49,456 bases of DNA, taken from positions 1 to 49,456 of the forward strand of contig NZ_BLAE01000085.1 in the NCBI RefSeq assembly GCF_009687865.1, read 5' to 3'. The first letter of the stretch is position 1; every line of letters begins with the position of its first letter. Both the position numbers and the translations under genes were made by a program. The DNA is from Acrocarpospora macrocephala (lineage in GTDB: Bacteria > Actinomycetota > Actinomycetes > Streptosporangiales > Streptosporangiaceae). Shown here in pieces: positions 15,636 to 23,081 of the stretch. The notes beneath the pieces are model-generated. The model ran no database searches. It was not told the DNA's origin and saw nothing but the letters and a program-made list of their open reading frames with translations.

Positions 15636-16736
15636 ATGAACCTTCCCGATCAGGTCGCCGAAGCCCTGCTCGCCCCGCTCGTGGATCAGCACTGTCGCGG
15701 GGTGCGCCGTGACGACCTGGTCAGGTCCGCGTTCGAGACGCTGATCGCGGCGAGCGAGACGCCCGCGCCGCCGGGGACGACGCACTTCGACAGCCCGATC
15801 GGGATGGCCGTGCGGCGCTGGTGCGCGCCCGTGCTCGGCCTGGAGCCGCACGTGCCGCCCGCCGTCTACCTGGCCAGGCGCCTGGAGCTCGGCGCGGCGG
15901 AGGTGAACCGGCTGCTGCTGCGGGCGGCCGGGGTGGTGGCCTTCCTCATGGACGGCGGGGATGAGCAGGATGTGCTGTCCGTCGCCGAGACCGGGCGACT
16001 CGGCGGGGCCGCCGCCGACGAGATCGTCCGGCTGGAGCGGATCGAGGAGGAGATCGCGGCGGACGGGCTGCCGTCACTGGACTATCTGGATCGGCTGGCG
16101 CACGAGGTGGGGGTCCGCGCCTCGCGGTGTGTCGGGTTCTCCTCGGTCGTCGCGTACCGGTGCGGGCTGGATTTCGAGCCGGGCCGGCCGTCCCGGGGGC
16201 TGCTGCTGGCGGCGGCGGGGCGGCGGCTGGCCGACCCCAAGCAGCCGCTCACCGACCCCGTGCTGCTGCGCCACCTGCTCTGGATCGCCGTGGACGTGGC
16301 GCGGGAACGCGCCCTGCCGATCCAGTTTCCGTGCGGGAACGGCGGGGACCGGCCGCATCGCGGCGATCCGGCGCTGATGAGCGGGTTCATCCAGGCGCTG
16401 CTGCCGCTCAGCGTGCCGGTGATCCTGCTGGACTGCTACCCGTTCCACCGGCAGGCGGCGCATCTGGCCGCCGCCTTCCCGCACGTGTACGTGGGTGAGG
16501 CCACGACGGCGGTGCTGGGCGAGCTGCTGGAGCTGGTGCCCTTCCACAAACTGCTCTTCGGCTCCGGGGGAGCGGGCGTAGCCGAAACCTGCTATTTGGG
16601 CGCCCATAATCACCGGCGCGGCCTGGGCCGGGTGATCGCCGACCGGCTCGAATCAGGCGATTGGTCGGTGGCCGACGCGGTTCGCGTTGCCCACATGCTG
16701 GGGTCCGCAAACGCGCGCCGTATATATCGTCTTTAA
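15636..16736 (+). CDS. Amidohydrolase-related protein (FluG/uronate isomerase-like fold)
   Basis: A 366-residue protein of the metal-dependent hydrolase superfamily, close to the amidohydrolase part of FluG-type proteins. Conserved blocks are IQFPCGNGGDRPHRGDPALMSGFIQALL, then PVILLDCYPFHRQAAHLAAAFPHVYV, and near the C-terminus PFHKLLFGSGGAGVAETCYLGA, where family members usually have 'k.l.gSDa'. Several expected metal-binding positions look altered (LLDCYPFHR where relatives have His, and SGGAGV where they have SD). Activity is therefore uncertain. The ATG at 15636 is used, with a weak GGCAGG upstream; a GTG at 15570 is in frame but lies before the hairpin. The substrate is unknown. Confidence 0.7.
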   Translation: MNLPDQVAEALLAPLVDQHCRGVRRDDLVRSAFETLIAASETPAPPGTTHFDSPIGMAVRRWCAPVLGLEPHVPPAVYLARRLELGAAEVNRLLLRAAGVVAFLMDGGDEQDVLSVAETGRLGGAAADEIVRLERIEEEIAADGLPSLDYLDRLAHEVGVRASRCVGFSSVVAYRCGLDFEPGRPSRGLLLAAAGRRLADPKQPLTDPVLLRHLLWIAVDVARERALPIQFPCGNGGDRPHRGDPALMSGFIQALLPLSVPVILLDCYPFHRQAAHLAAAFPHVYVGEATTAVLGELLELVPFHKLLFGSGGAGVAETCYLGAHNHRRGLGRVIADRLESGDWSVADAVRVAHMLGSANARRIYRL

Positions 16737-16779
16737 GTAGGAGGACAAGAGGTGGATCTTGGGCGGATAATCTCCCCTG

Positions 16780-17688
16780 ATGAGTGCTATTGAGATTAGA
16801 AACCTATCGAAATCGTTCGGGCTCGTCCGAGCCGTCGACGATGTCTCCTTCACCGTGGAGGCCGGGACCGTCACCGGATACCTCGGGCCCAACGGTGCGG
16901 GCAAGACCACGACCTTGCGCTCGCTGCTCAGCCTGGTGACCCCCGACGCGGGGGAAGCCCTGGTGAACGGGCGGCGATACGCCTCACTCGAGCACCCCCT
17001 CACCGAGGTGGGCGCCGTCCTTGAGGCCACGAGTTTCCATCCGGGCCGCACGGCCCGCAACCATTTGCGCATCATGTGCACCGCGGCGGGCCTGCCCGCC
17101 ACCCGGGCCGACGAGGCGCTTGAGACGGTCGGCCTGGCGGACGCGGCGGGGAAGCGGGTCGGCGGCTTCTCCCTCGGCATGCGCCAGCGGCTGGCCCTGG
17201 GCTCCGCCCTGCTGGGCGAACCCAAGATCTTCATTCTGGACGAGCCCGCCAACGGCCTGGACCCGGCGGGCATCCAGTGGCTGCGCGGCTTCCTGCGCCA
17301 CCTGGCCCACGAGCGAGGGGCCGCCGTGCTGGTCTCCAGCCACGTGCTGTCCGAGGTGGAGCAGACCGTGGACAACGTTGTGATCATCGCGCGCGGCAAG
17401 CTGGTCCGGCAGGGCTCGCTCGCCTCTCTGACCCAGAACGGCGACAGCGCCGTCCGGGTCAGGACCGCCGCCGACTTCCGGCCCGCGCTGGAGGCGGCCG
17501 GCGCCCGGGTGGACGAGGTCGAACCCGGCCTGCTCCGGGTGTACGGCCTGGACGCCGAGGCCATCGGCCAGCTGGCCCTGGACAACCGGGTCCTGCTGAC
17601 CGAGGTCACCCAGGAGCGCTCGGACCTGCAGCAGGTCTTCCTCGAACTCACCGAGGACACCCCGGTCGCGGCGGAGGGCGTCAAATGA
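16780..17688 (+). CDS. ABC transporter ATP-binding protein (ABC-2 exporter, second system)
   Basis: A 302-residue nucleotide-binding subunit. Walker A is GPNGAGKTTT, the signature is FSLGMRQRLALGSALL (degenerate LSGGQ as in BcrA/CcmA exporters), Walker B is IFILDEPANGLDP, and the switch His is in VLVSSHVLSEVE. The C-terminal 80 residues form the extra domain of drug or lantibiotic exporters, ending EVTQERSDLQQVFLELT. The frame overlaps the permease start by ATGA. It probably exports a peptide or lipophilic compound; the substrate is unknown. Confidence 0.9.
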   Translation: MSAIEIRNLSKSFGLVRAVDDVSFTVEAGTVTGYLGPNGAGKTTTLRSLLSLVTPDAGEALVNGRRYASLEHPLTEVGAVLEATSFHPGRTARNHLRIMCTAAGLPATRADEALETVGLADAAGKRVGGFSLGMRQRLALGSALLGEPKIFILDEPANGLDPAGIQWLRGFLRHLAHERGAAVLVSSHVLSEVEQTVDNVVIIARGKLVRQGSLASLTQNGDSAVRVRTAADFRPALEAAGARVDEVEPGLLRVYGLDAEAIGQLALDNRVLLTEVTQERSDLQQVFLELTEDTPVAAEGVK

Positions 17689-18470
17689 GCAACCTGATCC
17701 GCGCCGAGCTGCAGAAGCTCTTCAGCACCCGCATCTGGTGGGCGATGCTCATCGTGATGCTCCTGCTGACCGGCCTCAGCCTGACCTTCATCGTGATCTT
17801 CGCCGGGGACCCCGCCCAGAACGGCGCACCCGGGCTGCCCGCCCTGGACGACCCGGCCTGGCTGCCGATCGGCCTGTCCACCGCCTCCGGCGGCACCATC
17901 TTCACGATGATCCTCGGCGTCATCATGATGACCAGCGAGTACCGGTACCAGACCATCACCGGCACCTTCCTCACCACGCCGCAGCGGGGCCGGGTCATCG
18001 CCGGCAAGCTGGGCGCGGGCGTGCTCGTCGGCATGCTGTTCGCGGTGATCTCCCTGCTGGTCGTCGGCGCGGTCTGCGTCACCGCCGTCCTGATCGCGGG
18101 CGGCGAGGTCAGCCTGACCGGCAACCGGGTGCCGCAGATCGTCATCGGCGTCTTCGCCAGCCTCGCCCTCTACGCGATGTTCGGCATCGGTCTCGGCGCC
18201 CTGATCCGCAACCAGATCGCGGCCCTGATCGGCGCGATCGTCTGGGCCTACGTGATCGAGTCCATCTTCGCGGCGATCCCGGCCCTGCAGGTCGTCGGCA
18301 AATGGCTGCCCGGCGGCGGCTCGCAGGCGCTCATGAGCATCGACGTCGACACCGGCCTCGGCCGGCCGGACCTGCTCCCCGCCTGGGGCGGCGCGCTGCT
18401 TCTGGTCGGCTACGCGGTGCTGTTCGCCGCCGTCGCCAACCTCACCACGACCAAGCGCGACATCACCTGA
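17685..18470 (+). CDS. ABC-2 family permease
   Basis: A 261-residue membrane protein with six predicted helices: WWAMLIVMLLLTGLSLTFIVIF, GGTIFTMILGVIMM, LGAGVLVGMLFAVISLLVVGAV, VIGVFASLALYAMFGIG, AALIGAIVWAYVIESI and GALLLVGYAVLFAAVANLTTT. MSNLIRAELQKLFSTRIWW is the standard start of ABC-2 permeases paired with BcrA-type ATPases, and EYRYQTITGTFL is a conserved loop. ATG 17685 overlaps the ATPase TGA. A perfect-stem terminator follows. Confidence 0.9.
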   Translation: MSNLIRAELQKLFSTRIWWAMLIVMLLLTGLSLTFIVIFAGDPAQNGAPGLPALDDPAWLPIGLSTASGGTIFTMILGVIMMTSEYRYQTITGTFLTTPQRGRVIAGKLGAGVLVGMLFAVISLLVVGAVCVTAVLIAGGEVSLTGNRVPQIVIGVFASLALYAMFGIGLGALIRNQIAALIGAIVWAYVIESIFAAIPALQVVGKWLPGGGSQALMSIDVDTGLGRPDLLPAWGGALLLVGYAVLFAAVANLTTTKRDIT

Positions 18471-18477
18471 GCCTGAC

Positions 18478-18510
18478 GCGTGCCGGTACGGCGGTGCCGT
18501 ACCGGCATGC
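18478..18510 (+). terminator. Hairpin terminator after the ABC operon
   Basis: gcgtgccggtacggc (18478-18492) pairs with gccgtaccggcatgc (18496-18510) through 15 pairs, one of them G-T, around a GGT loop. A T-rich stretch follows. It separates the ABC pair from thyX. Confidence 0.8.
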
Positions 18511-18533
18511 GATCTTCTTCTAAGCTGAAGGTC

Positions 18534-19244
18534 ATGGTAAAGATCCAGAGTGATGTCACCGTCGAACTGGTCAAGCACAGCGCGTCCGACAGCGACGTGC
18601 TGTGGGCGGCGCGGGTTTCGACGGCGGGGGAGCAGTCACTGGAAGAGGTCCACAAGGATCCGCAGCGGTCCAAGGGCCTGATCAACTTCCTCATGCGCGA
18701 CCGGCACGGCAGCCCGTTCGAGCACAACTCGATGACCTTCTTCATCAGCGCGCCCATCTTCGTGTTCCGCGAGTTCCACCGGCACCGGGTCTGGTCGTAC
18801 AACGAGGAGAGCGGGCGTTACCGGGAGCTGCAGCCCGTCTTCTACGTGCCGGGCAAGGACCGCAAGCTCGTGCAGGAGGGTCGGCCCGGCAAGTACGTGT
18901 TCGCCGACGGCACCGACGAGCAGCACGCGCTGGTCGAGCGGGTCATGGAGGCGTCCTACCGGCAGTCGTACGCCGCCTACCAGGAGATGCTGGAGGCCGG
19001 GATCGCGCGTGAGGTGGCCCGCGCGGTGCTCCCGGTGGGGCTGTTCTCCTCCATGTACGCGACGTGCAACGCCCGGGCGCTGATGCACTTCCTGTCGTTG
19101 CGCACCAAGGACGACCGGGCCGCGGTGCCGTCCTTCCCGCAGCGGGAGATCGAGATGGTGGCCGAGAAGATGGAGGCGCTCTGGGCCGAGCTGATGCCGC
19201 TCACCCACGAGGCCTTCAACGGCAACGGGCGAGTAGCGCCCTAG
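18534..19244 (+). CDS. thyX: FAD-dependent thymidylate synthase ThyX
   Basis: A 236-residue flavin-dependent thymidylate synthase, which makes dTMP from dUMP with methylene-tetrahydrofolate and NADPH. The ThyX motif RHRxxSxxxxSxRY is clear in FHRHRVWSYNEESGRY (near residues 79-94). HGSPFEHNSMTFFI and ARALMHFLSLRTKDDRA are further conserved dUMP/FAD contacts. Length is normal. ATG 18534 is preferred over an in-frame ATG further upstream that reads through the terminator hairpin. The TAG lies in a CTAG shared with the stop of the convergent gene. Confidence 0.96.
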   Translation: MVKIQSDVTVELVKHSASDSDVLWAARVSTAGEQSLEEVHKDPQRSKGLINFLMRDRHGSPFEHNSMTFFISAPIFVFREFHRHRVWSYNEESGRYRELQPVFYVPGKDRKLVQEGRPGKYVFADGTDEQHALVERVMEASYRQSYAAYQEMLEAGIAREVARAVLPVGLFSSMYATCNARALMHFLSLRTKDDRAAVPSFPQREIEMVAEKMEALWAELMPLTHEAFNGNGRVAP

Positions 19245-19549
19245 CTCAACGCCGGGAGGACGTACACCTCCGCCCCTGGGGGGAGGGCGCAGTCCAGGCC
19301 GCCGAAGCGGCGGGCGTTCTCACCGCACACGAAGATGCTGATGTGGCGGCGCAGGCTGCCGTACTCGTCGCGCAGGCGCTCCTCCAGCGACGGGTGGGTG
19401 CGGCGGAGCGTGTCGAGCGCTCCGCCCAGGGTCGGCAGGTCGTCGTCGGAGGCGGCGACGGCGAACACCTTGACCTCGGTGAGGTCGCCGACCCAGTGGC
19501 GGAGCGTGCTCGGCAGCACGAACGTGACCAGCGTGACCGGTTTGGCCAC
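19241..19549 (-). CDS. ThiS/MoaD-like ubiquitin-fold protein without the C-terminal GG
   Basis: A 102-residue beta-grasp protein: TLVTFVLPSTLRHWVGDLTEVKV, SLEERLRDEYGSLRRHISIFV and CALPPGAEVYVLPALS follow the MoaD/ThiS pattern. Family members are activated at a terminal Gly-Gly, normally LPA.SGG. Here the frame ends at LPALS with a TAG, so the thiocarboxylate-forming end is absent. The next in-frame codon is GGC. The GTG start overlaps the upstream TAG by one base (TAGTG), linking it to the BNR-repeat gene. Its stop shares a CTAG with thyX. Confidence 0.75.
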   Translation of the reverse strand: MAKPVTLVTFVLPSTLRHWVGDLTEVKVFAVAASDDDLPTLGGALDTLRRTHPSLEERLRDEYGSLRRHISIFVCGENARRFGGLDCALPPGAEVYVLPALS

Positions 19550-20625
19550 TACAGCACCGCCGCTCGCGTGGTGAAGACGTCGGGCAGGCGGCGGGCGATC
19601 AGGTTCCAGCTCTCGCCCTCGTCGGCGGAGCCGTAGACCTCGCCGTCCCGGGTGCCGAAGAACAGCCCGGCGGCGGAGGCGGTCATGGCGTCGCGCAGGA
19701 TCGAGGAGTAGACAGGCTCGTCCGGCAGGCCCTGGGCGAGGGCCCGCCAGCTGTCGCCCGCGTCGTCGGTGCGGAAGACCTGATACCGATGCCCGACCGG
19801 GCTGCGATCCATATCCCCATGGAGCGGGAAAACGAACGCGGTGTCCGGCTTATCGTTATTTATCACGATTGGGAAGCCGAAGTCCGACGGCAGGTTGTCG
19901 CCGATCGATGTCCAGTTCGTGCCGAAGTCGTCGGATCGGTAGACGCCCCAGTGGTGCTGCAGGAACAGCCGCTCGGGCCGCGCCGGGTGGTTGGCCACCT
20001 TGTGCACGCACTGCCCGAACTCCGGATACTGGCTCCCCTCCGGGTTGAACGGCACCTTGATCCCGCGGTTGGCGGGCTCCCAGGTGCCGCCGCCGTCCTC
20101 GCTCCGGAAGAAGCCCGCCGTGGAGACCGCCGCCCCGATCCTGGCCGGATCGGTGGCGTGCGGGATCACCGTGTGCAGGCACATGCCGCCCCCGCCCGGC
20201 ACCCACTGCGGCCGGGTCGGGTGATCCCAGAGCCCCTCCATCAGCCGGTAGCTCCGGCCGCCGTCCTCGGAGCGGAACAGCGCCGCCGGCTCGGCCCCCG
20301 CCCAGACCACGCCCGGCTCGGTCGGCGACGGCTGGAGCTGCCACACCTTCTCCAGCGTCGTGCCCGTCCGCTCGGGAAAGGCCACCGGCGGCTGCTCCGC
20401 CTCCTGCCAGGTCGCGCCGAGATCGTCCGACCAGAGCACGGAGGGCCCGAAGTGCCCCCACTCGATCGCGGCGATCACCCGCGGCGTCTCCGTCCGGGTG
20501 TCGATCGTCACCGCGTGCACGGCCACGTTGGCGAAATGCACCGGATCCATCTTGTACGGGCCGTTGCCGGACGATCGGGCGAGAAACAGCCCTTTGCGGG
20601 TGCCGATCGCGAGCAGTGCGTCCAT
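19549..20625 (-). CDS. BNR/sialidase-type beta-propeller protein
   Basis: A 358-residue cytoplasmic-looking protein built from BNR (Asp-box) repeats: LWSDDLGATWQEA, FRSEDGGRSYRL, FRSEDGGGTWEPA, YRSDDFGTNWTSI, FRTDDAGDSWRAL and YGSADEGESWNLI match S-x-D-x-G-x-x-W. It starts MDALLAIGTRKGLFLARS with no signal peptide, so it is unlikely to be a secreted sialidase. The conserved pairing with a ThiS/MoaD-like gene is a known actinobacterial arrangement of unknown role. The start ATG is 20625 with AAGGAGGTC upstream. Confidence 0.85.
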   Translation of the reverse strand: MDALLAIGTRKGLFLARSSGNGPYKMDPVHFANVAVHAVTIDTRTETPRVIAAIEWGHFGPSVLWSDDLGATWQEAEQPPVAFPERTGTTLEKVWQLQPSPTEPGVVWAGAEPAALFRSEDGGRSYRLMEGLWDHPTRPQWVPGGGGMCLHTVIPHATDPARIGAAVSTAGFFRSEDGGGTWEPANRGIKVPFNPEGSQYPEFGQCVHKVANHPARPERLFLQHHWGVYRSDDFGTNWTSIGDNLPSDFGFPIVINNDKPDTAFVFPLHGDMDRSPVGHRYQVFRTDDAGDSWRALAQGLPDEPVYSSILRDAMTASAAGLFFGTRDGEVYGSADEGESWNLIARRLPDVFTTRAAVL

Positions 20626-20721
20626 ATGGAGACCTCCTTGGGATATGGGCGAAGTCCCGTGGCGGACGGCTCAGGCCCCATGCTGCCAGTCAGGCCGGGA
20701 TCGGTGTGGGTGGACGTGAGA

Positions 20722-21837
20722 TTACAGCTCTCCTTGGATCGTGTCCCGGTGGATCCGACTCAGCGGAATCCCGGCGCGCTGCAGGCGGCGTACGGTCTCG
20801 TTGACCATGCCGGCCGGCCCGCAGACGTAGACCTCGTGCTCCGCCCAGGAGTGGAACCGCGCCATCACGTCGGGCACCCGGCCGCGCATGCCGTCGAAGG
20901 CCGGCTCCTCCGAGACGATCGGCATCACCCGCAACCAGGGGAACCCCGACTCCATCCGGACTAGATCCGGCATGTCGTACAGGTCACAGGCCCTGCGGGC
21001 GCCGACCAGCAGGTGCACGTTGGGCCGCTTCCCCGAGGCGATCACCTGCTCGACGATCGCCTTCAGCGGCGCCAGGCCGGTGCCGCCCGCCACGCACAGG
21101 AGGTCGCGGCCCGAGTCGGTCGGCGCCATCGTGCCCACCGGCGGCCCGAGCAGCACCTGGTCGCCGATCCGGGTGTGCAGGGCCAGTGCGGTGCTCACCC
21201 AGCCGCCGGGCAGGGCCCGCACGTGCAGCCGGATCGTGTTGTCCTCCCGCGGCGCGTTGGCGATCGAGTACGTCCGCCAGACGCGCGGCCAGCGGGCGGT
21301 CTGCACGCTGACGTACTGGCCGGCGGTGAAGTCCAGGCGCTGGCCCGGGCGGAGCGTGACCACGGCGATGTCGGGCGCGCGCAACTCGTGGTCGATCACC
21401 TCCGCCAGCCACCAGGCCGGGGACACCCCCGCGTCCGCGTCGGCCGACCCGATCATCAGATCGGCGGCGGCCGTGTACGCGGCCACCCAGGCGGCCTCGA
21501 CCTCGGAGTTCCACGCCTCGGCGGCGAACCGCTTGATCGTGGCGACCAGCGCGTTGCCGACCGCGGTGTAGTGCTCGGCCATGACGCCGTACTTGCGGTG
21601 ATCGCGGCCCAGCTGTCCCAGGTACCCCCCCAGGCTGCCCGGGCTGTCGAGCATCCAGACGATTCGGGTGAGCGCGCCGAACAGGCGGTCGCGCTGCACG
21701 TCCATGGCCGGAGGGAACATTCCCCTCAAATGTGGATTTTCCGCGAAAAGGCGCCCATAGAAGTACGCGGCGGCCTTGTCCGCAACGGGCTCGATGGCCG
21801 AGAAACTCTCTTTGACGAGGCGCGGATTTAACGACAT
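20722..21837 (-). CDS. Flavohemoglobin-like globin / FAD-NAD reductase fusion
   Basis: A 371-residue protein. The N-terminal 130 residues are a globin-like domain with YFYGRLFAENPHLRGMFPP and DHRKYGVMAEHYTAVGNAL (proximal His in the F helix). They are followed by a ferredoxin-reductase module: RTYSIANAPR (FAD motif RxYS), CVAGGTGLAPLKAIVEQ (NAD-binding GGTG) and VYVCGPAGMV (CGP motif). The layout equals flavohemoprotein Hmp, which detoxifies nitric oxide, but the branch resembles actinobacterial 'globin domain-containing' oxidoreductases. ATG 21837 is used; a GTG at 21852 is in frame. An inverted repeat (21859-21881) precedes it. Confidence 0.85.
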   Translation of the reverse strand: MSLNPRLVKESFSAIEPVADKAAAYFYGRLFAENPHLRGMFPPAMDVQRDRLFGALTRIVWMLDSPGSLGGYLGQLGRDHRKYGVMAEHYTAVGNALVATIKRFAAEAWNSEVEAAWVAAYTAAADLMIGSADADAGVSPAWWLAEVIDHELRAPDIAVVTLRPGQRLDFTAGQYVSVQTARWPRVWRTYSIANAPREDNTIRLHVRALPGGWVSTALALHTRIGDQVLLGPPVGTMAPTDSGRDLLCVAGGTGLAPLKAIVEQVIASGKRPNVHLLVGARRACDLYDMPDLVRMESGFPWLRVMPIVSEEPAFDGMRGRVPDVMARFHSWAEHEVYVCGPAGMVNETVRRLQRAGIPLSRIHRDTIQGEL

Positions 21838-22194
21838 GTGCGTGAGTCCCACCCTAGGAGACCGGAAATCGACTCCGGTCTAGTCCATCCACCTCCCTGA
21901 CGGCTCCGGGTGATGAGCGCCCAGCGGCCCCGGCTCAACCGGACACTCATTTCGGAGTGTTCCACTCGCACTCGGGCGTCACAACTGTTTCCCTACAAGG
22001 TGGTGCGAAAGCATACCCTGAGTAATGGGAAAGTCATCCTCCGTGATTATGGATGGGCTTATTTCGGACAATGAAGGTGAGGAGCCTTCACGTTGATCGG
22101 GAGTGCTGCCATTGATACGTGGGATACGTGACAAAACCGAAATCGAGTACGCCATGATGGGCTTGCCGTCGCGAAGAACCCCCTGGAGAACGCC
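21838..22194. promoter_or_regulatory. Divergent gap between the flavohemoglobin and amidotransferase genes
   Basis: About 360 bases with no confident gene. An inverted repeat agaccgga-N7-tccggtct (21859-21881) sits 22 bases before the flavohemoglobin ATG and may be an operator. Further on there are short inverted repeats (around 21945 and 22072-22089) and a duplicated atacgtg near 22116-22132. TGGAGAA precedes the ATG at 22195. Confidence 0.45.
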
Positions 22195-22878
22195 ATGCCC
22201 CGTCCGCTCGTTGGCATCACCACCTATCTGGAGGCCGCCCGCTGGGGCGCCTGGGTGAGGGAGGCGGTGCTGTCCCCGCAGGCGTACGCGCGCGCGGTGG
22301 AGAAGGCGGGCGGATTGCCGGTGCTGCTCCCGCCCCTCAGCCCCGCCGGCGCCGAGGACCACCTCCGCGGCCTCGACGCCCTCCTCCTCGCCGGCGGCGC
22401 CGAACTCGACCCCGGCATGTACGGCGAGTCCCGCGACTCCCGCGTCGACGAGCCCCAGACCCACCGCGACCGCTTCGAACTCGCCCTCACCCGCGCCGCC
22501 ATCGCCGCCGGCCTCCCCCTCCTCGGCATCTCCCGCGGCATGCACATGCTCAACGTCGCCCAGGGCGGCACCCTCATCCCCTGGCTCCCCGAGGTCGTCC
22601 ACCACGACCGCCACGCCACCGCCCGCCACACCATCACCGTCAGCGTCTCCAGCAAGACCGGCAAAGCCATCGGCGACCGCGCCGAAGTCACCGGCCCCCA
22701 CCAGCAATCCGTCAAACGCCTCGGCACCAACCTCCTGGCCGTCGCCTGGGCCGACGACCAGATCGTCGAGGCCATCGAACTCCAGGGCCACCGCTTCGCC
22801 GTCGGCGTCCAATGGCACCCCGAACGCACCGAGGACAACCGCCTCATCGAAGCCCTGATCGACGCGGCCCGCCCTTAA
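22195..22878 (+). CDS. Class I glutamine amidotransferase, PuuD-like, nucleophile Cys replaced by Ser
   Basis: A 227-residue member of the gamma-glutamyl-gamma-aminobutyrate hydrolase (PuuD) family. PLVGITTYLEAARWG, GLDALLLAGGAELDPGMYG and VGVQWHPERTEDN are the usual blocks, and the His/Glu pair is in WHPE. The nucleophile elbow, normally LGICRG, reads LGISRGMHMLN: residue 113 is Ser (TCC at 22531-22533). The enzyme may be inactive, or use Ser. Start ATG 22195 with GGAGAACGCC upstream. No polyamine genes are near. Confidence 0.85.
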   Translation: MPRPLVGITTYLEAARWGAWVREAVLSPQAYARAVEKAGGLPVLLPPLSPAGAEDHLRGLDALLLAGGAELDPGMYGESRDSRVDEPQTHRDRFELALTRAAIAAGLPLLGISRGMHMLNVAQGGTLIPWLPEVVHHDRHATARHTITVSVSSKTGKAIGDRAEVTGPHQQSVKRLGTNLLAVAWADDQIVEAIELQGHRFAVGVQWHPERTEDNRLIEALIDAARP

Positions 22879-22917
22879 CGGGCAACGCGGAACGCGCTGC
22901 CACCGTTCGGTGCCCTA

Positions 22918-23073
22918 CCGTCCGGGTGCCACGGTGTGGGCGGGGGCGGGCGGAGCCCGAGGGCAGTCAAAGGGCTGGGCGGGTGGGAACAGCCACCGTT
23001 CGGGTGCCACGGCGACGGCGGGGGCGGGCGGAGCCCGAGGGTAATCAAAGGGCTGGGCGGGTGGGAACAACCA
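22918..23073. repeat. Two tandem 78-bp repeats downstream of the TIR-NACHT gene
   Basis: Copies at 22918-22995 and 22996-23073 are about 90 percent identical by eye. Partial copies flank them (ccaccgtttcg after, ccaccgttcggt before at 22901). The array ends 8 bases before the minus-strand stop of the large gene. The unit is G-rich. The arrangement resembles the other 3'-end duplications in this window. Confidence 0.8.
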
Positions 23074-23081
23074 CCGTTTCG

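Noticed and set aside
16653-18578. 641-residue minus-strand open frame
   Set aside because: Antisense to the ABC exporter pair, which carries Walker motifs and an ATGA overlap.
22024-22095. Possible 23-residue acidic peptide (MGKSSSVIMDGL...)
   Set aside because: No Shine-Dalgarno and no nearby modification genes; too short to support.
21979-22818. 279-residue minus-strand open frame
   Set aside because: Antisense to the amidotransferase gene, which has conserved motifs.
22918-23073. CRISPR-like array
   Set aside because: Only two head-to-tail 78-base copies without spacers; a tandem duplication, no cas genes.
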